Of a DNA stretch of 27,455 nucleotides, positions 10,052 to 18,967 are shown in pieces (position 1 is the stretch's first letter; each line of letters begins with the position of its first letter). Under the pieces are notes generated by a model. It was not told where the DNA came from, searched no databases, and saw nothing but the letters and a program-made list of their open reading frames with translations. Position numbers and translations under genes: made by a program. The DNA is from Funneliformis mosseae (taxonomy: Eukaryota > Glomeromycota > Glomeromycetes > Glomerales > Glomeraceae), in contig CAJVPP010000701.1 of assembly GCA_910592005.1 (NCBI GenBank), positions 1 through 27,455 on the forward strand, given 5' to 3'.

Positions 10052-13000
10052 ATGTTTTCTTCTAAATTAAATAAAATTAATTTGCCACTTTTACGTAACA
10101 AACTATTTTCCGAGACGCAACAAAATTACTCCCTTTATTCTATTTTGCTTCGACGACATAGTAATAAAAAGTAATATAACTCCAAATGACTAGTGACTTT
10201 TTTTTTCTCCTTATTTTTTAACAGAATATAATTTTTTTTTTTTTTAGGTTAAGTATCCATGAAAAAACCTTGCAACTTGAAAAAGAAATAAAGAAGCTGG
10301 AACAAAAAATATTGAAGTTTGATAAAAAAGCTATTGCCTCGGAGGTGTTACCTCATTTAAACATTTTTTTTTTTTTTTAAAAAAAAAAAAATAATAATAT
10401 TTATATATTTAAATCTTGAATGTTAGTCAGACAGTCAACCACTATTATCAGAAGACCTTTACACAAATGTATATAAAGCAATTTCCGACCCTTCCGTACC
10501 TCTTCCTCGACGACTTCAATCTAATTTTACAAATAATCTTAAATTACCGATGGATTCTCTTCAAGCGTGTCAAAGATCACCATTTCCTTCTATAAGTGAT
10601 TTGAAAGCATCCAAGCAGGATCAAGCAAATGCAATAACTGAATGGGACAAAGAAAACTTGGAATCCTTGGAACAATTTAATAAATGGTTGTACGCTTGCG
10701 TAAGTTTTTATATTTATTATTTATAAACTTTTATCATTTGCTAATTTTAAAAGAAAAAATCAAATTTAATTATATCTAGGCGTTATTGAAACGACCTGAT
10801 GAAGTCTTGGATATATTTTTATTGATGGAGGTTAGAATAAAACAAAGAACGTCGTTCCCTTAATACGCGCATTTTATATTCTAATCAAATGAAAGTTATT
10901 TATTTCAGAAAGCAGGTATTACCCCTAATATCATTACGTATGATAATTTAATAAACCTTTTCGCTTCTGTTGGAGATCTACAAAAAGCAATCGAATCATT
11001 TGAATTGATCGAACCTGGCAAGTATCTAAATTATTTAAATATTGATTACATTATTGCCTTTAATATTAATCGTTAATATAATATGTATTTATTTAGCTGG
11101 TCTTAGGCCGACGATACATAGTTACGCGAATTTGATTAAAGCATACGTTAAATATAATCGAGTCGATGATGCATTTAATGTGTATTCAAATATGAAAAAT
11201 AGTGGGGTGATGCCATCTCAGGTAATCTAATATTCAAAACTTTTAAAATCTTTTTTATTTCTATTCTGAAATTTTATTCGTCCTTTTTTTTTTTTTTTAA
11301 AAAAAAAAAAATTATAGCCTATTTTTACTACCTTAATTAAAGGGTGTATTGACAACGGAGAAATCAAGCGTGCATGGACAACATTTGATCATATGCGGTT
11401 GGAAGTATGTCAACCCGATGAGGTTACGTACAGTTTAATGATCCGCGCGTGTGCAAAGGTCGGTATATAAATAAATATGATGATCGGATTGAATAAACCC
11501 CATACTCATTATTCTCATTTATTCTCGTAGGAAGAAAATTCTGAAAGGGCTTTTGATTTATACCAAGAAATGAAAGAAAAAGGATTATATCCAACTGACG
11601 TGACATTTAATTCTTTGATTCATGCTTGCGCAAAAAGAAAAGATATCCTTTAGTATATTTGATTGCTTCTATATTTTATATATATATTCTTAATTAAATT
11701 CTTACATTATTATGAAGAAGCATTTAAATTACTACACGAGATGGAAGAATTTGGTTATCAACCCGATATGATTACATATAATTTATTGATGTTTGCATGC
11801 TCAAAGAAGGGAGATTTACAAATGGCTAGGAATCTGTTAATATCAATGATCCGAAGGTGAGATTATCTGTGCTCTGTTATAGACATTTTATATACGCCCA
11901 ACCAACCGAACACGATCGCTTCTTTTTTTTTTGTTTATAGTGCAAAGACCTATCCGTCATTGGCCCCAGATGAGTATACATTTACGAATTTATTTTGGAC
12001 GTATTCTACCTATAGAGAACCCATGAATTACATAAGTAGAGATCAACGAGAAGAAATATTAAAAAATAAACAATTAGACGCAGAGGCAGATGCAGAGGCC
12101 TTGTTATCGGGAGGTAATTCTTTGGAATTTTCTCAGAGGCATCAAATTGATCAGAGAGATCTGTTGGACGAAAATGAGATTGCAGATATGAAAACTCATT
12201 TGTTATCTGGAGTTGAAAATAAAGATAATTCTTTGGAATTATCTCAGGGACAACCAATTGATCAAAGGGAACTGTTGGACAAGGATGAGATTGTAGAGAT
12301 GAACACTCATCAAGAACTACAATCCGAATTAGTAATAGCAAATGGAGCACAACGAGAGAACGGGATTTCAGAAAATAAAGACTTGGTAATGATCGGATCC
12401 GGTACTTATCCATTATTGCGCAATGTGCCTGTTACTTACGCACAAACGGTTACAGAAGTGGAAATGATTTTCAATTATATAATCACATCGCAAACAAAGG
12501 AAACGACAGCTCCATTTCCCATAACATTGTCACCACAGTTAATTACCTCATATTTAGGCGTTCTAATTAAAAAGGCCCGTTATCCCAGTGTTTTTGATTT
12601 TTATCAAAATATAATACCAAAACTTAATGTTGAATTAAACGGATGGATATTTTTAAGTATATTAGATGTATGTTACAAACACAAGAGGGTTGATGAATCT
12701 TGGAGAATTTGGAAAGATTGGGAGAATTGGCGCGAACAACAAAATGAAAAGATTTACGAAAATGATTATGTTAGGAAGAAAGCATTTAAAGAAATCGGAA
12801 TGACTTCAGAAATGGAATACAAAATTTATAGATCAATGATCAAAATTTTGGCTAGGTAAAGTAGTCAACATGCATTAAACTCTAACACTTTAAAACACGT
12901 TATCCTAACATTTTATTTCAAAAAATTTATTAGGAGTAATGAATTACAAAGTGGTATTAGATTATTACAAACTTTATCAAATTTACAAAGACCTGATATT

Positions 13001-13285
13001 AAAGACTTTATTTTATTGTTGCAAAAATGTGTTGAAAATGATGATGAAATGGCACAAAGAAAAGTAATTAATTTATGTTATAATGATCCAGAAAGAAGTA
13101 AAATATTGAAATCTAGAAATTTATTAGCAAAAAAATGGAAAGGACAAGGAATCAAATTACCACCTAGAAACAAATTCGAGGAAAGCGAAGGAAGGATGGG
13201 ACGGTTTAATAAAAAAAGGGATGGAAATAAAAAATGGGAAAACGATAGGGGTGGTGAAAAATGGCATTTGCATGATGGTAAATAA
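10052..13285 (+). CDS. Mitochondrial-type pentatricopeptide repeat (PPR) protein, 11 exons
   Basis: Exons 10052-10170, 10248-10344, 10427-10699, 10780-10830, 10909-11017, 11097-11221, 11318-11458, 11531-11642, 11706-11856, 11941-12855 and 12934-13285 join in frame to 814 aa. The N-terminus (MFSSKLNKINLPLLRNKLF onward, then LLRRHS) is basic and looks like a mitochondrial presequence. After a coiled, charged stretch come about seven to eight PPR motifs (residues about 157-420) with the helix pattern TYxxLIxxxAK...A..LxxxM...G..P. PPR proteins bind single-stranded RNA, so a role in mitochondrial RNA processing or translation is likely; which RNA is unknown. An acidic insert (about residues 425-530) contains a tandem duplication, and the C-terminal tail (about 755-814) is very basic. 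One intron is AT-AC U12-type and one is GC-AG, listed separately. The intron at 11459 has a weak donor (GTCGGT) but is the only option I found that keeps the frame. It diverges from U6. I cannot assign a named orthologue. Confidence 0.88.
11018..11096 (+). other. GC-AG intron of the PPR gene
   Basis: The exon ends ...GAACCTG and the intron opens GCAAGT. The acceptor is TTTAG, and the split codon G+CT gives Ala within a PPR motif. Using the nearby GT four bases later (GTATCT) instead gives TAG after two codons. GC-AG introns are a known minor class of major-spliceosome introns. Confidence 0.75.
11643..11705 (+). other. U12-type (minor spliceosome) AT-AC intron
   Basis: The intron begins ATATCCTTTA, matching the minor-class 5' splice-site consensus RTATCCTT, and ends TTAC. 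TTCTTAAT at 11687-11694 resembles the U12 branch-site consensus TTCCTTAAC, with the likely branch A about 12 nt from the 3' end, the expected distance. Removing these 63 nt gives the codon GAT and the reading ACAKRKDYYEEAFKLLHEME, an uninterrupted PPR motif. Reading through hits TAG at 11651-11653. The only nearby GT (11653) with either following AG (11717 or 11720) creates a stop at or just after the junction. Confidence 0.85.
12101..12310 (+). repeat. Tandem duplication in the acidic insert of the PPR protein
   Basis: Two adjacent copies, 12101-12199 (33 codons) and 12200-12310 (37 codons), share NSLEfSQ...IDQRdLLDeDEI..M.TH. The second has a four-residue insertion (VENKD in place of G). 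The segment separates the PPR array from the C-terminal part and is acidic and low in hydrophobic residues, so probably disordered. Confidence 0.8.
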
Positions 13286-13997
13286 ATGTTCTTAGATAAT
13301 GACTTTGATCGATGATGAGATGTTAACTTTCCTTAATAAAAACTAAATTTATCATTGCGTCGCGTAAAAAGGCGCGATTAATACGTCGAAGTTCGGGGTA
13401 TAAGATAGCTTGACCACATGATAAATCCGAAAATGATTCGAGTATAATTAAGTGATAATTAATTGGCGTGATTGAGAGTTGGCTTAAGAGATTGATCTAA
13501 TTTAATCTCGATTCACAATACTCGTCGTGTAATGTCAAATTGGTACATATAGTAGTATATTGTAATATAAAATTCCAATTTCGAAAGTGGTCATTGCGCG
13601 AGGTAATATTCTTAAATTTCATACGTAATCTCAATAATGATCAGTTTGAGATTAAGTTTATTTACGTTTATTGTGTTTATTGTGATATGATATTAACTAA
13701 TAATCCCGATTTCAAAGTATCGGATCATAATTTCTCCAACCTTATTTGTTTTTTTTTTAATGCATTATATCTCAAATGGGGAGGAGATGCAATTTCGTGA
13801 TGAGGACACATTTCTGTACACGATCCTTTTATCTGTAGATTGATACATCACGTAAATGTCATACATTTCACGTATAAAAAAATTTTTTTTTTTTTTGCAA
13901 ATGGTAAAGATTTATTTGATATACTGTAAATAATCTATAAAAATTATTAAAATCAATTTACAAAGTTCTATATTATTAGTCTAAAAAATTTCTATAA
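13286..13997. other. Convergent spacer between PPR and BTB-TLDc genes
   Basis: Both neighbours end here. A plus-strand frame at 13540-13800 has no recognisable content. A short A/T tract lies at 13877-13895. I see no RNA gene or conserved structure. Confidence 0.55.
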
Positions 13998-15631
13998 TTA
14001 TTGGGATCTAGGCCTTTCATCTTCACTAATTATTTCAGTAGTAAAATCATAATCATCAGCTATTGAATCATCATAGAAAGTTTCATAAAGAACGTGATCA
14101 TTGCTTTTATGAAAAAGTTTATAAACTTCAACCCTTTCAGAAATAAAATGTTCATAATCCACGATCTTTTTTTCAAAGATTTGTTGCCTACATACACCTT
14201 TAATCCAATTTAAATCATTACCAAACCAAGGAAACTTCTCAGAAGTACAACCAACTTTATTAACGGTGGGTTTAATACTACTATATATACCCTTGGAATC
14301 ATTGTCATCATCATGATTCATGTCTAAAGAAAAGATAAAACAATTTGCCAAGGTATCATATTTTTGGATTTTATTCCAAATATCAGCATTATAACCACCA
14401 ATTATTTGATTAAACCCCGAAGGTTTGATAAGAACTACGGTTGGACCATGACGATTACATTTCTTGTAAAATTTGTTGATATCTTTTAATTCATCTTGAC
14501 CACTACGATAAAGTAGCTTAAACATATAAGGCATGGATTCGGGTTGATAAGGTTGATGCTTTTTATCAATCCACGAAGAAATCAAAGAGAAATGTTTTAA
14601 CCTGATTAAGGTAGACTCTTCATCGGTGTACCTTAATCTCTTTGACAAAATGATTGAACGATTTGGTCGTCTACCCGCCAAATAAAATTCTCTCAATTCA
14701 TTCTTTACTTCTTTTGACAAGATTTTTTTAAAGGGTCTTACTTTATCATGATAATCCGCTCCAGAGATCAAAAAGAATCTAATGTGCGGTAAACAATCTT
14801 TCAAAGATGATTTTAACTTTTCAAAATCTTCCGTCTTCCAATTATTTATATCATCTTTTTCTTCAGTATCTAATGAACATTTGACTTTACCCCATTTAAT
14901 AACTTGATTCCAAATTTCAATCTCTTTTAAATCCAAATTATCACTCATCAATAATTTAGTTAAGATGCTCTCCTCTAAATGTCCAATATCTTTTGATCTC
15001 AAAAATGTTGATGAATCCTTTTGTATGATCTCCTCGCACGTCATTTTTAATTTACAAAACGCCTCATGTGTTGATGCAATTCGTTGAATCCTTACTAAAT
15101 TTTGTCGAAGCCAAAACATTTCTTTTTTAAGAATATAATCGATAATATGATCGATCAATTCGGTTAACGCAAGTTCATCCGCTGCTATCAATATATCAAG
15201 GAAGTACGGAAGCATATCTTCCGATAAAGAAATTATTCCGGTATAGATAAATCTAAACGAGAATGTGTGGTGAAAAACATAGATTTATATTTATAATAAG
15301 TATTGACTTTTTTTTCCTAAAAAAAAAAATAAAGATAAAAAAATAAAAACAAAAAAAAAAATTATCGGATTATTTACCTCAATATAATACGAAAAACGTC
15401 GGGTAAGATATTTGGTTTCTTCATCCTAATAATCCCATTGTCGGATTTCGCCCAATTAGTTGATAAAGCTGCGAGAAAATACGCCGATCTAGACCTCAGG
15501 ATGACGGAATGAGCTTTAAAAATTTCAATATTTTGTTCATGGCCAACTTCAATTACAACATTATAATCATCTGCCTCCTGATATAATTTTCGAATATCTC
15601 GTAAAAAAGATTTTTCCAATTTATTTTCCAT
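13998..15631 (-). CDS. BTB-BACK-TLDc domain protein, 2 exons
   Basis: Exon 1 at 15631-15378 and exon 2 at 15252-13998 join through a 125-nt GTAAAT...TTTAG intron, giving 502 aa. The N-terminal BTB/POZ fold (about residues 15-125) shows DYNVVIEVG, FKAHSVILRSRSAYF and, across the splice, FRIILRFIYTGIISLSEDML. A BACK-like helical region follows (about 132-250). A TLDc domain (about 307-466) has TVVLIKPSGFNQIIGGYNAD and a CFIFSLD strand. BTB proteins usually pair with cullin-3 as substrate adaptors; TLDc domains are linked to V-ATPase regulation and oxidative stress. This domain order is known to be greatly expanded in arbuscular mycorrhizal fungi; the function of individual members is unknown. 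The acidic tail and the missing usual aromatic run at the end of TLDc suggest a divergent member. The start is the first ATG after a TATA-like box. Confidence 0.87.
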
Positions 15632-15715
15632 CTTCCTTTTTTTTTTTTATTTATTTTTTTTTTTTTTAAAAGAGAGGAGAAAAACTTTCAAAAAAAAATA
15701 AAAAGGTCGATTCGG

Positions 15716-15723
15716 TTATATAA
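15716..15723 (-). promoter_or_regulatory. TATA-like box of the BTB-TLDc gene
   Basis: TTATATAA, self-complementary, lies about 85 bp upstream of the ATG at 15631. The assignment rests on position only. Confidence 0.4.
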
Positions 15724-16724
15724 TCAAATCCCTTAACTTTCCTTCCTTAATAGGGGAGATGTGAAGGTTGTAAATATCAATAATTGTTTCACTTGAAAAA
15801 ATGATTTCATATGGTTTCCTTAAAAAAAAAGACGTTGTTTTTAGAATCAATTTATATATATATAGGGTGGTATGCTATCAATTATCATATGACTCTATCC
15901 AATTTATAGTGCAGATGTTATTTGAAAGGTTAGGATTATCGTTAACCTAATCAATCAAATGATTTTTTTTGGAGACCGATATTTCTTTGATTGTTATCAA
16001 CCCTTTTCATGTTTTTTGAAACGGCATCTTTTTGGTCAAAAAATTGCACGTTAAAAACTGAAACTTTGAAATGAATTAAAATCTGATTTTAATAACCTTT
16101 AGGCATTGCTGATCTACAAGCCGTTTGAAAAAAATATGTATTTAATACAGACCTCTGTTACGAATCAAATTTTGATCTATTTGTAAAGCAAATCGTGAAC
16201 ACAAATACAATAAAAGAAAAGATTATCTCGCTTTAACCACGTATTATTGTCAGAAACCGTTCTTTTCGCCTCCTGTGGTGTGTCGATTTTTTTATTTGAG
16301 AATCTTCTCTCTTTTTTTTTTTTTGGTTAACGGAATCATCTTTTTGATCATGTTTCATATTATAACTAACTCTCTTTTCCGTGGATAGATTAAATAAATA
16401 TAAAATCGTTCCGAGGATTTAATTTTATCTCATTTCCTTTAAAAGCTTGTTTTGCGATAATTCGACTCTTTCCTTTTTTTTTTTTTTTATTGAGTCATTG
16501 TTATTTAAAATGTAATCACCAATCTCTATTAGAATTAGTTGCTTTAAAAAATTTATTAAAAAAAGAAGATTATTATACATACAATATAAATTTAATGATT
16601 TGAAACCTTGATAATATATATAAATAAGTATTTTCATCGATTTATGACGCAATTTCAATTAACTGCGCACGGGAATACATAAAGAGAAAAAAAGAAATAA
16701 AAAAAAAAAGAGTTTCGCTTGCGA

Positions 16725-16734
16725 ACGTGCACGT
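16725..16734. promoter_or_regulatory. Palindrome upstream of the SANT gene
   Basis: ACGTGCACGT is a perfect 10-bp palindrome about 130 bp upstream of the chosen start, next to an overlapping TTCGC-TT-GCGAA inverted repeat (16714-16725). It could be a transcription-factor site; no factor can be named. Confidence 0.35.
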
Positions 16735-16862
16735 TTTTTGAAAAGTCATGTAACGTCGTGATTTATTACTATTCTTAGTCAAAGATCACAGATTAGGTGA
16801 ACGTTTTGATCAAAATCCTCCTTGACGAGATCTCTGGTATTTATACAGAGTTCATTCCCCCC

Positions 16863-18494
16863 ATGTTCAAAAAAAAAGGTTTAATCGATGGAAGAAATCA
16901 TATAATGATGCTCCTTAAGATAAGATTTCAAATTTTTCGTAACCCTAGGATGCGACAATCGTCATCTGTAATGCAACGAAGGTTATTCAACTCGAGTTTG
17001 ATGAAACGTCAATCCACATCACCTCTAGGATCGGAAACGAACCTTGTTCCGATGGAATCGATCGACAACAATGTCAATTCAAGAGATCAACCATTGAAGA
17101 TATGGACGGATCAAGAATTAAAGACCCTTTTTGATGCTTTCTCTAAGCATGGTAGCGATTGGAACATCATATCCAAGGAATACTTTCAAGAAAGTCGAAC
17201 CCCTTCGGCTATAAAAAACAAATGGAAACGTGCTAACATTTGGACCAAAGTGGAAGAAAATAAACTCGAAGATGCCATCTCAAAACATGGAGAAGATTGG
17301 GAATTTATTTCCAAAGAGTACTTTCAAATGAAACGGACACCTCGAATATTAAAAATCAAATGGAAAACTTTCCTCAAGCGTCAGACGCAAAAAGCAAGGA
17401 CACTTAGAGATGCTGTCAAGGAATACTTTCAAGTAAGTCGATCCCCTTCGTCATTAAAACATAAATGGGTACGTTCTGTTAATCATTTGACCGAAGAAGA
17501 AGTAAGGTTACTTCAAGATGCCGTATCAAAACATGGAAAAGATTGGGAATTTATTTCCAAAGAGTACTTTCAAATGAATCGGACACCTCGGGAATTAAAA
17601 AACAAATGGAACAATCATTGGACGGAGGATGAAGTAAGGAAACTTAGAGATGCTGTCGCCAAACATGGTGAAGATTGGAATTTCATAACCGAGAAATACT
17701 TTCAAGCAAGTCGAACATCTTCGTCAATAAATCATAAATGGATACGTTCTGTTAATCATTTGACTGAAGAAGAAGGATGGATACTTATTGATGCGGTTTC
17801 AAAACACGAAGGAGATTGGGAATTTATTTCTAAAAAGTATTTTCAAAATAATCGGTCAGCTCGGGAATTAGAAATCAAATGGAACACTCTTCTCAAGTAT
17901 TGGAGTGAGGAAGAAATAAAGAAACTTAGAGATGCCGTTTCTAAGCATGGTAAAGATTGGCAGTTGATATCCAAGGAATATTTTCAAGCAAATCGAACAG
18001 TTTCGTCATTAAAAGATAAACATAGTAGGAGCAAAGATAAAATGCTTCTGATCAAAGAACATGACACATACCAGGAAAACGTTAAAAAAATCAACAACAC
18101 CAATCCAGAGAATCAAGAAATTTATGATACAAAATCAACTAACGATTACCATACAAAGACATATCGTAAACGAAATAAACATTCATGGACAAACGAAGAG
18201 GATCAAATTTTACCCGAACTAATTAAAAATCATGGGATTAAAATAGCTGCCGAAATGTTGAATCGGTCTAAAAGGTCACTATATTCCTATTATAAGAAAA
18301 AAGAACATTCTTATGATTCGTTAATGAAAAAATCGAATACGATTTCGAAGAAATTTCAAAAGCCTTCGGATGTTGGCGTTGATAAAGATATAGAGACCTC
18401 GTGGATTAGAAATTTGGATGAAAGCTCTACATATAAATCAAGTTTACAACGATGCAGAATAAATTGGCAGCAGCTTTGTTTACAAAGTCCTTGA
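16863..18494 (+). CDS. Multi-repeat SANT/Myb-like protein
   Basis: One open frame running to the stop at 18492-18494. From the first in-frame ATG at 16863 it encodes 543 aa; the frame extends to 16797 but opens there with GTG. Other ATGs at 16905/16908 and 16950 are also plausible. Counting from 16863, eight SANT/Myb-like helix-turn-helix repeats cover about residues 81-387 and 442-478. Repeats follow the pattern W..EE...L.DAVSKHG.DW.FISKEYFQ..RTP..LK.KW. Repeat 3 lacks 11 residues. Repeats of this kind bind DNA or chromatin. Residues about 15-57 contain no Asp or Glu but many Arg, Lys, Ser and Leu (ending RRLFNSSLMKRQSTS), which resembles a mitochondrial presequence, so the compartment is uncertain. 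The Lys-rich tail has no clear domain. I do not recognise a specific orthologue. Such multi-SANT proteins are known as expanded families in these fungi. Confidence 0.8.
   Translation: MFKKKGLIDGRNHIMMLLKIRFQIFRNPRMRQSSSVMQRRLFNSSLMKRQSTSPLGSETNLVPMESIDNNVNSRDQPLKIWTDQELKTLFDAFSKHGSDWNIISKEYFQESRTPSAIKNKWKRANIWTKVEENKLEDAISKHGEDWEFISKEYFQMKRTPRILKIKWKTFLKRQTQKARTLRDAVKEYFQVSRSPSSLKHKWVRSVNHLTEEEVRLLQDAVSKHGKDWEFISKEYFQMNRTPRELKNKWNNHWTEDEVRKLRDAVAKHGEDWNFITEKYFQASRTSSSINHKWIRSVNHLTEEEGWILIDAVSKHEGDWEFISKKYFQNNRSARELEIKWNTLLKYWSEEEIKKLRDAVSKHGKDWQLISKEYFQANRTVSSLKDKHSRSKDKMLLIKEHDTYQENVKKINNTNPENQEIYDTKSTNDYHTKTYRKRNKHSWTNEEDQILPELIKNHGIKIAAEMLNRSKRSLYSYYKKKEHSYDSLMKKSNTISKKFQKPSDVGVDKDIETSWIRNLDESSTYKSSLQRCRINWQQLCLQSP
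17100..18030 (+). repeat. Internal array of seven SANT repeats with two-repeat periodicity
   Basis: Repeats start near 17103, 17241, 17376, 17487, 17619, 17760 and 17901. Odd repeats 1, 3, 5 and 7 share EYFQ.SR.psSl.hKW with R3 and R5 followed by RSVNHLTEEE, while even repeats 2, 4 and 6 share DWEFISKeYFQm.RtpReLk.KW. This indicates growth by duplication of a pair, about 270-285 nt long. Repeat 3 has lost 33 nt between helices 1 and 2. Confidence 0.85.
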
Positions 18495-18967
18495 TAAAAA
18501 AAGTGACAAATTTATTAAATTTTTTTTTTAAAAATAAATTTTTATTTTATTTTATTTTTTTTGGAATTCTAGATTAGGTTTTTTTTGTTGTTTTTTTTTA
18601 AAAAAAAAGGTTTTTTGATCCGCAAGTCCGATGTATACCACCGAAAACCGCTTTTGACTTCCCTTTACGGAAGTGATGTTTGTTTGATAATCACGTGTAT
18701 ATGATCGACATTCTCGTTATGCATCAAACAAACAATTCGAAAAGAAGAATAACACGATTCCTTTTATGACATTTCGAATTAAAAATTTTGATTTTTCGAG
18801 ACATCGCAAACCAAATCGGGGATGCTGATCATATTTATTGTGTTTATGTAAGGGGAATTTACAAAATTCTCCGATAAAAATTTTTTCGACAATTGAAGTG
18901 TAACCACTTTTTTTTTTTAAATTAAGGGAAAAAAAAAAAAAAAAAGGAATGTGTGTATATTATATTT
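18495..18967. other. Convergent spacer between SANT and F-box genes
   Basis: 3' ends of both genes. It has T-A junction tracts at 18520-18534 and 18591-18608, and a small hairpin ACTTCC-CTTTAC-GGAAGT at 18657-18674. No gene is seen. Confidence 0.55.

Larger units (their letters stand above)
15632..16862. other. Divergent spacer between BTB-TLDc and SANT genes
   Basis: No gene is visible; the minus-strand frame at 16425-16658 is low complexity. The left end holds a TATA-like box for the BTB gene. The right end holds a palindromic motif close to the SANT gene start. Confidence 0.55.

Noticed and set aside
11651..11720. GT-AG reading of the AT-AC intron
   Set aside because: The only nearby GT (11653) joined to either following AG gives a stop codon at or just after the junction and breaks the PPR motif.
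12006..12413. 135-codon minus-strand frame inside the PPR gene
   Set aside because: It is antisense to a well-supported coding exon, and its repeated segments simply mirror the duplicated acidic insert.
13540..13800. 86-codon plus-strand frame between PPR and BTB genes
   Set aside because: It has no recognisable motif and no splice or promoter support, and lies in a 3'-end spacer.
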